From: an uncultured Schlesneria sp.
Lineage (GTDB): Bacteria > Planctomycetota > Planctomycetia > Planctomycetales > Planctomycetaceae
DNA: 43,031 nucleotides
Assembly: GCA_903904835.1 (NCBI GenBank)
Contig: CAIVEI010000130.1
Location: 1 to 43,031, forward strand
Reading direction: 5' to 3'
The translations under genes and the position numbers were made by a program. Positions 24,806-32,941 of the stretch are shown here, one piece after another. Every line of letters begins with the position of its first letter. Position 1 is the stretch's first letter. The notes below the pieces were generated by a model that was not told the origin of the DNA, made no database searches, and saw nothing but the letters and a program-made list of their open reading frames with translations.

Positions 24806-27736
24806 ATGTCTGACGACGTTTCAAATCATGCGCCAGGCGCACTCGTTACTCGATTGTTGAAGGCGATTACTTCGGTGGTGACCCTCGCTCCCGGTTTGAC
24901 GCTGTGTCTCGTCCTTTTGCTAGCCGCTGCTTCGGCAGGCTATTCCTCGCTCTGCCTGAAATTCAAGACAGACCGGTCCGATCTGATCGATCCTCAGGCT
25001 GATTATCAGCGGCGGTGGAATAAGTATACGAAAGACTTTGGCGATTCATCTGACATTGTTGTGGTCGTCGAATCTGGTGAGCCCGATGAAATCGATGCGA
25101 TTCTGGACGAACTCGGAACCCAGATTGAAAGCGAACCCGAATTCTTTCGCGACGTTCTTTATAAGGTTGACCAACGCGGTTTGGCATCAAAGGGATTGCA
25201 ATATCTATCTCCCAAAGAGTTGGACGGACTGATTAATTGGCTGGAAGGCTTCAGCATGATCCTGAAGGGCCGCTGGCAGATGTATAGCCTGAATCAGGTC
25301 TTTACGAATCTGAAGCCGCAAGTCGCGCGCGCGATCGAATCGGGAGATATTCAGGCAACAGTGGACGTATTGCGCGTAGGGGAAGGCTTTGTGCAAAGCC
25401 TTGCCCAATTCATCAACAAGCCCGATCAGTTTATTTCGCCCTGGCAGTCGACCATGCCCATGGATCAGCAATCGGTGGGAAAAGCTGCGGAGGTGCGCTA
25501 TCTGACCAATGAAAAACGAACGATGGGCTTTCTGAAGGCTCAGCCAGTTCAAAAGGCGACGGGATTTGACGGCACGGATAAGTCGGTCGATCGGATGGAG
25601 GTGATCCTGGCGGAAAAGACTCGCAAGCATCCTCATGCCAAACTCGGGATCACAGGTATTCCGTCACTTGAACGGGACGAAATGCGTTCTTCTCAGGAGT
25701 CAATGATCTGGCAGTCGATCATTTCATTTGGTGGCGTCGGGGTTTTACTCGTGGCTGGATTTCGAGGCGTGAAACACCCGTTGCTCGGGCAGTTAATGCT
25801 CGTTGTTGGAACCGCATTGGGATTTGGATTTGCCACAGCGACGATTGGCCACCTGAATATCCTTTCAGTTTCATTCGTGACAATGCTAGTCGGATTGGGA
25901 AGTGATTATGCAATCTTGTATTTGTCCCAATACCTTCAATTTCGTCACGAAGGTCAGGATCTGCGCCCTGCATTGATTGCTACCGCACAGGACGTGGGGC
26001 CAGGGATTCTGACCGCAGCAGCCACGACATCATTGGCATTCTTTTGCGCGGTCTTTACTGATTTTCTCGGTGTTGCCGAGCTAGGTGTGATTGCCGGAGG
26101 TGGAATTCTGCTTTGTGCCCTGGCTGCATTTTTTGTGATGCCATCGAGCATCTCGCTGGTCGATCGCAAAACTGATCCGAACCGTCTTCCAGCTCAGATG
26201 AAGCTGAACGTCATCAGCCATGTCACCTCGCGCTGGCCGCTGGTTGTCACAGTAATGTCAATGCTTTTGATCGCTGCCATCTCATCATACGGCTTTCGGG
26301 TCAAGTACGACTACAACCTGCTTCACCTTCAAGCGGACGGAATTCCGTCTGTGGAACTGCAGAAAAGACTTGTACAAGAGCCGAACAGCCGGACGTTGTT
26401 TGCCGTAACGACTGCCAGCAGTCCCACAGAGGCACTCGATCTGAAGAAGCGGTTTGAAGCTCTACCGGAAGTTCATCACGTGGAAGAGATCGCTTCGGTG
26501 CTTCCCCAGCAACCATCTGAAAAAGCATTATTGATTCAAGGAATTCACGCTCTTTTGTCCGATTTGCCAGCAGAATGGCCGGAAGCAGGCATGGTCGACC
26601 CCGTATTGATTCGCGAACGGCTGGAACGTTTTGCTGAATCGCTGGATGATGCCCAATCAACGTCAATCGTTGGTATTCAGAAGCAGATTGCCCAAATCCT
26701 CGTATCGCTGGAGCAACAGTCTCTGGAGCAACAGACCGCAATTTTGACTGCCTATCAATTGCAGATGAAGGCCGACCTGCTTTCGCGATTCCGGGGCCTG
26801 GAAGCGGTTTCAAACCCCGAGCCAGTGACTCTTGCCGACCTGCCATCAGCCGTGGTTTCTCGATTCGCGCGCCCCGGTCGATGGTCGCTACAGATTCATC
26901 CTCGACACGAGATCTGGGATATCGAACCGCTCGAAAAGTTTGTCAATGCGGTCCGCAAAGTTGATCCTGAGGTGACTGGAGTACCGCTTCAGAACTATGA
27001 GGCATCACAACAAATCTGGGAGAGTTATAAGCGGGTTGCCGTGTATGCGCTGCTGGCAATCTATCTTGTGCTGGTGCTCGACTTCCTCAATTTGCGTAAC
27101 ACATTGATTGCCGTGCTAGGACCCATTGCAGGCGTCGTGGTGACGGCATACGTCGCGAAGTCGATGGGAACTAGGATCGGCTATGAACAGATTGGACTTG
27201 CTTATGTCATCACAACGATCGTGCTTGTGGCCATCGTCGACTTTGAAGGATTGAGGAACATCGGTTTGGCTCTGTTGCCACCACTCGCAGGGGCCGCGCT
27301 GATGCTCGGCGTGATGGGGCTTTTGAAGGTCGATCTCAATCCGGCGAACCTGATCATCCTGCCGTTAATTCTCGGGATTGGCGTTGATAATGGAGTCCAT
27401 GTGATGCACGATTATCGCAGACAATCAGGCCGCCGTTACGTGTCGTCACCCAGCATGATTAACTCGCTGATTCTGACCTCGCTGACCAACATGGTTGGAT
27501 TCGGCAGCATGATCATTGCACCACACCGGGGTCTGAAGAGCATCGGCGTCGTGTCTTCGGTCGGTGTCGGAAGTTGCCTGCTAATTTCGGTGGTCGTATT
27601 GCCAGCGATCATGACCCTGATTTCACTGAAACGTCATGGCATTAAATATTCGCCGTTGCCAGGGGCAGTCGATCGCTTTGGACATACTCCACAGAACACC
27701 AGTTTGGAAGAGAGTCTGACGCGTGATGGGTCGTAA
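24806..27736 (+). CDS. MMPL/HpnN-like RND-superfamily exporter
   Basis: 976-aa inner-membrane transporter with the two-fold RND layout: TM1 (about 27-47), a large periplasmic loop, TM2-6 (about 295-450), TM7 (about 472-492), a second loop, and TM8-12 (about 745-945). Each half has the MMPL-type proton-relay Asp: D367 in GLGSDYAILYL and D861 in GIGVDNGVHVM. MMPL/HpnN proteins move lipids such as hopanoids or mycolates to the outer leaflet or outer membrane. No squalene-hopene or hpn gene is nearby, so a hopanoid substrate is not shown. It is downstream of the VWA gene with a 63-bp gap, likely one transcript. No adaptor or outer-membrane channel accompanies it. Confidence 0.88.
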   Translation: MSDDVSNHAPGALVTRLLKAITSVVTLAPGLTLCLVLLLAAASAGYSSLCLKFKTDRSDLIDPQADYQRRWNKYTKDFGDSSDIVVVVESGEPDEIDAILDELGTQIESEPEFFRDVLYKVDQRGLASKGLQYLSPKELDGLINWLEGFSMILKGRWQMYSLNQVFTNLKPQVARAIESGDIQATVDVLRVGEGFVQSLAQFINKPDQFISPWQSTMPMDQQSVGKAAEVRYLTNEKRTMGFLKAQPVQKATGFDGTDKSVDRMEVILAEKTRKHPHAKLGITGIPSLERDEMRSSQESMIWQSIISFGGVGVLLVAGFRGVKHPLLGQLMLVVGTALGFGFATATIGHLNILSVSFVTMLVGLGSDYAILYLSQYLQFRHEGQDLRPALIATAQDVGPGILTAAATTSLAFFCAVFTDFLGVAELGVIAGGGILLCALAAFFVMPSSISLVDRKTDPNRLPAQMKLNVISHVTSRWPLVVTVMSMLLIAAISSYGFRVKYDYNLLHLQADGIPSVELQKRLVQEPNSRTLFAVTTASSPTEALDLKKRFEALPEVHHVEEIASVLPQQPSEKALLIQGIHALLSDLPAEWPEAGMVDPVLIRERLERFAESLDDAQSTSIVGIQKQIAQILVSLEQQSLEQQTAILTAYQLQMKADLLSRFRGLEAVSNPEPVTLADLPSAVVSRFARPGRWSLQIHPRHEIWDIEPLEKFVNAVRKVDPEVTGVPLQNYEASQQIWESYKRVAVYALLAIYLVLVLDFLNLRNTLIAVLGPIAGVVVTAYVAKSMGTRIGYEQIGLAYVITTIVLVAIVDFEGLRNIGLALLPPLAGAALMLGVMGLLKVDLNPANLIILPLILGIGVDNGVHVMHDYRRQSGRRYVSSPSMINSLILTSLTNMVGFGSMIIAPHRGLKSIGVVSSVGVGSCLLISVVVLPAIMTLISLKRHGIKYSPLPGAVDRFGHTPQNTSLEESLTRDGS

Positions 27737-27809
27737 CAATAAATAGAATTCGATCTCTGTTGACGACATGAGGCCAGTGAACGCGAAAAAATGATGTCCA
27801 ATCGTTTGT

Positions 27810-27854
27810 AAAAAACACCCCGACTCCACAATCAATAAATTGCGTAGCCGGGGT
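27810..27854 (-). terminator. Rho-independent terminator of the HesB/IscA-like gene
   Basis: Read on the minus strand: ACCCCGGCT (complement of 27846-27854) pairs with AGTCGGGGT (complement of 27817-27825) with one mismatch. It encloses a loop with a small CAAT/ATTG stem and is followed by GTTTTTT. It lies about 65 bp after the stop of the minus-strand gene. Confidence 0.65.
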
Positions 27855-27919
27855 ATGCTGATCCACTAGATCAAACGTGAAAAGCACGGTTGTAAACAGG
27901 CCTTGATCCAAGGCCAATA

Positions 27920-28252
27920 TTACATCGCAAAGCTGCTTCCGCAACCGCAAGTCTTCTGGGCGTTTGGATTGTTGAACTTGAAGCCGCGGCGGTTCAGGTC
28001 ATCGATAAAGTCGATTTCGGTGCCGTCGAGGTGCAGGTCGAAACGCTTATCAACTGCCAGTTTCACGCCGTGTTGCTCGGAAACAAAGTCTTTCGTCGTG
28101 TCCTGAGTGTCGTCGAAGTTGAATGAGTAGTCCCAACCGGAACATCCACCCGCTCGGACACCGACTCGCAAGACAAATTCGTCAGGAATTTTGCTCTCGG
28201 CTCGAATGCGCTTGATCTCTGTTGCAGCCTTCTCGGTCAATGTTACAGCCAT
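27920..28252 (-). CDS. A-type iron-sulfur carrier (HesB/IscA/ErpA family)
   Basis: 110 aa, the standard length. It binds and passes on Fe-S clusters during maturation of Fe-S proteins. The three cluster-ligand cysteines are present: C37 in GGCSGWDY, and C102 and C104 in the C-terminal TCGCGSSF. '[14 protein letters not shown]' and '[22 protein letters not shown]' are family signatures. No isc or suf genes are adjacent, so it stands alone; IscA, SufA and ErpA cannot be told apart from sequence alone. It converges with the MMPL gene and has its own terminator. Confidence 0.93.
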   Translation of the reverse strand: MAVTLTEKAATEIKRIRAESKIPDEFVLRVGVRAGGCSGWDYSFNFDDTQDTTKDFVSEQHGVKLAVDKRFDLHLDGTEIDFIDDLNRRGFKFNNPNAQKTCGCGSSFAM

Positions 28253-28741
28253 AATTGAATTGCTCCTGAAAAATCCAGAATTCCGACACGTGAGAGAATT
28301 ATAAGGTGTGAAATCCCCGAGGCAAGGTCGTTACGTAACTTGTTGACGGCAATGCGGTTGATTTATTGACAAATTTTGTTGCAAATATTGCCTTAAGAGC
28401 CTGCATCATGCCAGTGTGTGTTGACGTAGACGCATCTTTTTCCAAAATCCGAGGTATTAATCTCAAGCAGGAATCAGTTGTCACAGAAATCGCATTTGTT
28501 ACTGAACTTATGTACAATTCGAGGCTGTACTTCGGATGTTGGATGGGGCCCACTTGTCCTTTTTACATAGGGACTTAAGATTTATGCGGTTGGACTGATT
28601 ATTGCAGTTCTAGGGTTTATTGCAGTTCTAGGGTTTGTCACGCTTCAGATCTGACGAAGTGTTTTTTTGCTGGATCGGTTGCCAGCGATATTTTTGAGTC
28701 GGTGTTGATTTTTTAATTCCTATTTCAAGGAGAAATGTCGA
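28253..28741. other. Divergent intergenic region between the Fe-S carrier and STAS genes
   Basis: 489 bp without a supported gene. One frame (from about 28366) is open but has no domain or ribosome-binding site. The region contains a perfect 18-bp tandem duplication (listed separately) about 105 bp before the STAS gene. Confidence 0.5.
28601..28636. repeat. Perfect tandem duplication of an 18-bp unit
   Basis: ATTGCAGTTCTAGGGTTT occurs twice back to back (28601-28618 and 28619-28636). Two perfect copies suggest a recent slip or a doubled binding site in the leader of the STAS gene. Confidence 0.85.
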
Positions 28742-29071
28742 ATGCATGCGGTTTCGAATCTTGAGGTCTACCAGGCGGGTGAGTTAACCGTACTTGGATT
28801 TGGTGGGCGAGAAGTCATTGACGACATGAACGTAGCCGAATGTCGTGATGAATTACTGGAAATCATTCGCGCGAACAACTGCCAGGTTCTGGCCTTTGAT
28901 CTGACGCGGGTACGATTGATCCCCAGCGGTCTACTTGGCCTTCTGGCCTCGATCCGGAAAAAGGGGATCGAGGTTCATCTGTACAACCCCTCGGCTGACA
29001 TTCGTGAAGTCCTTGAAATCACGAAACTTGACCAAGTTTTGCAGATGCACAATCTGGAAATCGTCCTGTGA
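28742..29071 (+). CDS. STAS-domain protein (anti-anti-sigma factor-like)
   Basis: 109 aa, one STAS domain as in SpoIIAA/RsbV. 'VLAFDLTRVRLIPSGLLGLLASIRKKGIEVHLYNPSADIREVLEITKLDQVLQM' shows the family core, with S62 at the position phosphorylated in SpoIIAA-type proteins. A clear AAGGAG site lies 9 bp before the ATG. In the classical switch the unphosphorylated form binds an anti-sigma kinase and frees a sigma factor. No RsbW-type kinase, PP2C phosphatase or sigma gene is next to it, so its partner must be elsewhere. It is a single-gene transcript ending at a strong terminator. Confidence 0.9.
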   Translation: MHAVSNLEVYQAGELTVLGFGGREVIDDMNVAECRDELLEIIRANNCQVLAFDLTRVRLIPSGLLGLLASIRKKGIEVHLYNPSADIREVLEITKLDQVLQMHNLEIVL

Positions 29072-29104
29072 CCTGGCAATTTTGTACTGAAAATTTTGAT
29101 AAAG

Positions 29105-29142
29105 CGAGCCCCGGCGATGTCGGGGCTCGTTTTATTTTATTC
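29105..29142 (+). terminator. Strong Rho-independent terminator after the STAS gene
   Basis: Perfect 9-bp stem CGAGCCCCG (29105-29113) / CGGGGCTCG (29121-29129) with a 7-base loop, then TTTTATTTTATT. It slightly overlaps the 3' end of the convergent minus-strand gene. On the minus strand it is followed by CTTTATC, so it may also help to stop that transcript. Confidence 0.9.
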
Positions 29143-30834
29143 CACTGAAATTACACCCCAGCCATCTTGCGTCTGAACGTCGGCGATCCGGGGGACAGGT
29201 CCACCAATTGGCCAAAGTGATGCAGGTAATGCTCTATCGGTTGCAAGTTTTGAAAGACTCGCTTCAATCGCCTTTGACAAAAGATTCATGGCAAGTGGAG
29301 GTATTGCGGAGTCATCATCTTTGTCGAGGGCCGCGACTTGAACTTTGCCAGGAGTGACTACAAATTTATCACCGACAAGTTCGTTTGTATAAGGAATTGT
29401 TACGGCCAAAGCGGGTAGAACGTCCTGCCCTGCAGGTTTGAATTTTGCCCGCATCGTAACTAGCGCTCGGCCTTGTTCCAACCGAATTGTCAGCGGGTCA
29501 GATTCATCAAATTCAATATCTGTGATGACATTGTCCATTCCCGGCAGACCAACTGGCGGCTGAGCCGCCTCTAATTCGTCTTTAGCAGTCTTATATTCGA
29601 ATGGGGCGATTAAAGCCTTGATTTCGCGATCGGTTGTTTTCATTCCCTTCAGGCCGGAACGAGCAACCAGCGCATTCAGCAGGCTTTCGTGTACCATCAC
29701 GCTCAAACCAGGATCAAGATTGAGTCGGCCTTCAAACGTTGGGGCCGATGTTGTTGGGGATTCCGTTGCCACTTGCGCCGAGTAGTTCAGCGTCGTATCA
29801 GTTGACGAAACTTGCTGCAAAGTGGGCATCAAGTTTGCCGTTCGTAACAGCCGGCGAACCTTTGATTCCAGTTGATCGTTTGCGGACGCCAACTGCTGGT
29901 CGATCGCATTGTCGAATTCAGGAAAGACCCTTTCGGCGACTCGATCACGGGCAACCGCTTCGGCTTCAGGTTTGCGACGCTCAGCTTCTCGATAAGCAAT
30001 TCTGTTAGCAATCCCACCGAACAGGGTCCCGGTCAGCGGTGTCACGGCTCCCAAAGTTTGATTTTTGGCTCGCACATGAACAACGGCATGTCGCGTCGAA
30101 AACTTCATTCCGTCGAAATAGATCTCTTTTACCGCGACGAATTGTTGTTGGCTCGCCACATCGACCATTGCCTGAGGTGTCACGCCGGTTGTCTCGCTTT
30201 GTGTCGTTCCATTCAGCACCAAAGCGCCGCGGGCATTCGAGGCGCCAGGCAGTAAATCCAACCGAACCTGCGTCGCAGTCGTCTGGCGGCCGGAGACTTG
30301 AGCACCGAGTATGAAATCTCGAACTTCTCCTGGTTTGGTTTCATCGCGAGCTACGAGACGGTTCAGAAAGTTTTCACTCACGGTCAGTCGCAAATTTCCG
30401 ACCGGCGCAAGCTGTTCCACAATGGGAGCAGCAGGCGAGGCTCCATAAACCCTTTGCGACAAGACCGGGATTCTTTGCGACACAACGGGAACTTGAGGTG
30501 GTGACGAAGAAATGTTGTTTTGAAATGGTGTCGGTCGACGGACCGTGTATGGAACCGCCGGGTAAATCACCGGCGGCGGATAAGGGGCTGCGGGAACAAA
30601 CTGTGGATAAAGCGGATATCCCGCCGGAACAGGGCCGATCGCCATGGGTGGAATCCCATACGGGTTCGCCACAGGCCCGGCGACCACGTTCGGATATCCC
30701 AACGGCACGGGAGGGTTCAAGAAACGAGGCGGTTGTGCAATACATGGCTTCGCAACCATCGTGGAAAACGCTATTAACAATGCCGTAACGGGCAACATGC
30801 GGGAAAACTTCCCGATCAATCCGTTCGTCCACAT
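29137..30834 (-). CDS. Secreted Pro-rich protein with duplicated domain, unknown function
   Basis: 565 aa. ATG at the complement of 30832-30834 has GAGGAA upstream; a TTG two codons earlier is less likely. A signal peptide (about 12-34) is followed by a Pro/Tyr/Gly/Val-rich region (about 35-140). Two related domains come next: 'LRLTVSENFLNRLVAR' (148-163) recurs as 'LSVMVHESLLNALVAR' (377-392). A charged helical stretch (about 280-330, 'REAERRKPEAEAVARDRVAERV') joins them. No named family is recognised; similar secreted proteins occur in planctomycetes. It probably sits in the periplasm or at the cell surface. Single gene, convergent with the STAS gene. Confidence 0.8.
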   Translation of the reverse strand: MWTNGLIGKFSRMLPVTALLIAFSTMVAKPCIAQPPRFLNPPVPLGYPNVVAGPVANPYGIPPMAIGPVPAGYPLYPQFVPAAPYPPPVIYPAVPYTVRRPTPFQNNISSSPPQVPVVSQRIPVLSQRVYGASPAAPIVEQLAPVGNLRLTVSENFLNRLVARDETKPGEVRDFILGAQVSGRQTTATQVRLDLLPGASNARGALVLNGTTQSETTGVTPQAMVDVASQQQFVAVKEIYFDGMKFSTRHAVVHVRAKNQTLGAVTPLTGTLFGGIANRIAYREAERRKPEAEAVARDRVAERVFPEFDNAIDQQLASANDQLESKVRRLLRTANLMPTLQQVSSTDTTLNYSAQVATESPTTSAPTFEGRLNLDPGLSVMVHESLLNALVARSGLKGMKTTDREIKALIAPFEYKTAKDELEAAQPPVGLPGMDNVITDIEFDESDPLTIRLEQGRALVTMRAKFKPAGQDVLPALAVTIPYTNELVGDKFVVTPGKVQVAALDKDDDSAIPPLAMNLLSKAIEASLSKLATDRALPASLWPIGGPVPRIADVQTQDGWGVISVE

Positions 30835-31510
30835 GGGCAAGGTTTCCTCAACGATGTTTCGCTGCGATTGAAATAATTGCCAAATGTTAAAATTGTCACT
30901 GAAACATCCGTCTCGTCAACTGTCGGTTCAAATACGTGTGTCATCCTTGAGACGCTTGAGAAATTTGACGTTGCAAGCGTCGCCAAAGTTCCTTCGGTTC
31001 ATCGAGCGGAAGCTCATGGCGAACGCCTTCAGCGCCTCACCGTTTTAAAATCGGCTTGGTCAGGTCTCGATCTCGATTCGAAGCGGCAAAGTTTACCAGT
31101 TGTTGAAATCCTACCTCCGAATTTCACGTATTTTAGCGATTGTTCAGAGAAATCACTCAAGATAATTACCGAAATGCCCTGTCCAACCCATTCAGTCGGA
31201 AAATAATGACGGCAAGTCATCTCAATTCTGGCGCGATCACAGATGAAAGTCGCGATAAAATGGCAGTTTTCGACTGCCGATCAACCAGCATTGCAAGCGT
31301 CGTACCAAACGGGTCTGGCGTGTCTGAGAAAATTAGGCGATGTACGGGAGAACAATTTGGAACAAATTTCAAAACCGATTCGACAAGGAATTTCATTGCG
31401 AATAATCGGAATTTTTGAGTCCCCCTAGTGGTCATCGACAGAAATTGTTAAATAATCCCTCGCCTCGATCGCAGGATGCGTTCGTTTAGAAGTCAAGGTA
31501 GACGATTCTT
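30835..31510. other. 676-bp divergent gap without recognisable gene
   Basis: It lies between the secreted Pro-rich protein and the P450. Several frames of 60-110 codons exist, but they start at weak codons or lack any domain or ribosome-binding site. A 12-bp direct repeat TTGCAAGCGTCG occurs at 30971 and 31291, possibly by chance. Promoters for both flanking genes should be here but are not evident. Confidence 0.5.
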
Positions 31511-32941
31511 ATGATTCCCACGAATTTGACAATTGCTCGCGTTGCGGATGAGCCTCTTCCGATCACACACGGAAGACTGATGGACTTCCCGGATGACCCG
31601 ATTGCGTGTCTGCGAAGGCTGCACGCACAACACGGCAACATCTGTGCGATGGAAGAGCAGGGCCAACGAATCTATTTCGTGTTTGGACCTGAATTCAACC
31701 ATCAGGTCTTGAGCGACATGAGCACCTTTCATTCGCAGTTCTTCGCCATTCGAGGGTCGCGAAATTCTTCCCAGCGTCGGCTGACATCCGGATTGCTCAG
31801 CATGAACGGCGAACAGCACAAGCGCAATCGCCGGATGGTCATGGACGCTTTCATGAAGAAGGCGATTCTGGATTACATCCCATCGATTCAAATTGAAGTC
31901 GAATCGATGCTTGCCGATTGGGTGCCGGGAACTGAACGGGATATCAATCGCGATATGACGGACTTTATGCTGCGATTGACCAGCAGCATTCTGTTTGGCA
32001 TCGATCAACCGGAAGTTGCCTACAAAATCGGTCATATGATCGATGAATGGGTTCACCTCAACCATGAGCTCGGCATGGGGGCCTTCGTCGCAGACACAAC
32101 GATTGCTGGTCGTTACGGTGACTTACTCGCCTACGCCGGCAAACTTGAAGCCGAAATTCTGAACATGATTCGCCTAAGGAAAGAGAATTCTGGTGGCACT
32201 GATGCGCTCTCGATTTTGATCAATGCGCACGATAGTGAAGGAAGTATTTCCGATGAAGAACTGGTCGGATCTGCGGCCCTGATGTTTGCTGCCGCACATC
32301 TCACCACTGCACATTCGCTGTCATGGACGCTCTTCCTCTTGGCTCAACATCCGACGGAGATGAATAAATTTTATAGAGAGATGTCCACACACCTGACTGG
32401 TGGATTCCCGTCGCTTGAGCAGTCTGAAAAGCTGACCTATGTCGAACGAACAATCAAAGAGAGCATGCGAGTCTTGCCAGCCTCGTCGTACTCACAACGG
32501 GTCACGGCGTTACCGGTCGAACTGGGGCCCTTCAAATTAGCACCGGGAGCCGGAATTGTCTTCAGTCAATTCATGACTCATCACATGCCTGGTATTTACT
32601 CCAATCCAGATTTGTTTCAACCTGATCGCTGGTTGTCGATGACCCCATCGCCATACGAATACCTGCCGTTCGGAGCGGGGCCACGAATGTGTGTTGGTGC
32701 CCCATTGGCGATGCTGATTATGAAAATGGCCCTGCCGACAATCCTGCAACGGTTTAAGTTGACGGTCGTGCCGAATTCCGAAGTCAGCAGCAAAGTCATC
32801 TCAACGATGCTCGGCCCCACGACGAGTGTCATGATGCGAATCGACAGACAGGATGGTCAATTTAAGAGCCAACCGGTTCGTGGCAACATCCACGATTTGG
32901 TCGATCTGCGGGAAGTCCCGGTCCTCCGGCGAGCGGCTTAA
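31511..32941 (+). CDS. Cytochrome P450 with atypical I-helix
   Basis: 476-aa soluble P450 without a membrane anchor. The heme-binding loop FGAGPRMCVG has the thiolate ligand C394. The K-helix ExxR is E317-S-M-R320. The I-helix reads AAHLTT, so the acid normally before the conserved Thr (as in AGxE/D-T) is Leu264, while T265 is kept. That residue is part of the usual proton-delivery pair for O2 cleavage, so an unusual reaction or peroxide use is possible. No ferredoxin or ferredoxin reductase gene is near. Substrate unknown. The stop overlaps the stop of the convergent recQ (shared TTAA). No strong Shine-Dalgarno site is visible. Confidence 0.93.
   Translation: MIPTNLTIARVADEPLPITHGRLMDFPDDPIACLRRLHAQHGNICAMEEQGQRIYFVFGPEFNHQVLSDMSTFHSQFFAIRGSRNSSQRRLTSGLLSMNGEQHKRNRRMVMDAFMKKAILDYIPSIQIEVESMLADWVPGTERDINRDMTDFMLRLTSSILFGIDQPEVAYKIGHMIDEWVHLNHELGMGAFVADTTIAGRYGDLLAYAGKLEAEILNMIRLRKENSGGTDALSILINAHDSEGSISDEELVGSAALMFAAAHLTTAHSLSWTLFLLAQHPTEMNKFYREMSTHLTGGFPSLEQSEKLTYVERTIKESMRVLPASSYSQRVTALPVELGPFKLAPGAGIVFSQFMTHHMPGIYSNPDLFQPDRWLSMTPSPYEYLPFGAGPRMCVGAPLAMLIMKMALPTILQRFKLTVVPNSEVSSKVISTMLGPTTSVMMRIDRQDGQFKSQPVRGNIHDLVDLREVPVLRRAA

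Noticed and set aside
26301-26846. 181-codon minus-strand frame inside the MMPL gene
   Set aside because: Antisense shadow; no domain and wholly inside a clear transporter gene.
24806-27736. Assigning the MMPL exporter the symbol hpnN
   Set aside because: The architecture fits, but no hopanoid biosynthesis gene is present nearby and substrate cannot be read from sequence.
30877-31206. 109-codon plus-strand frame in the gap before the P450
   Set aside because: It starts at TTG, has no ribosome-binding site or domain and an irregular composition.
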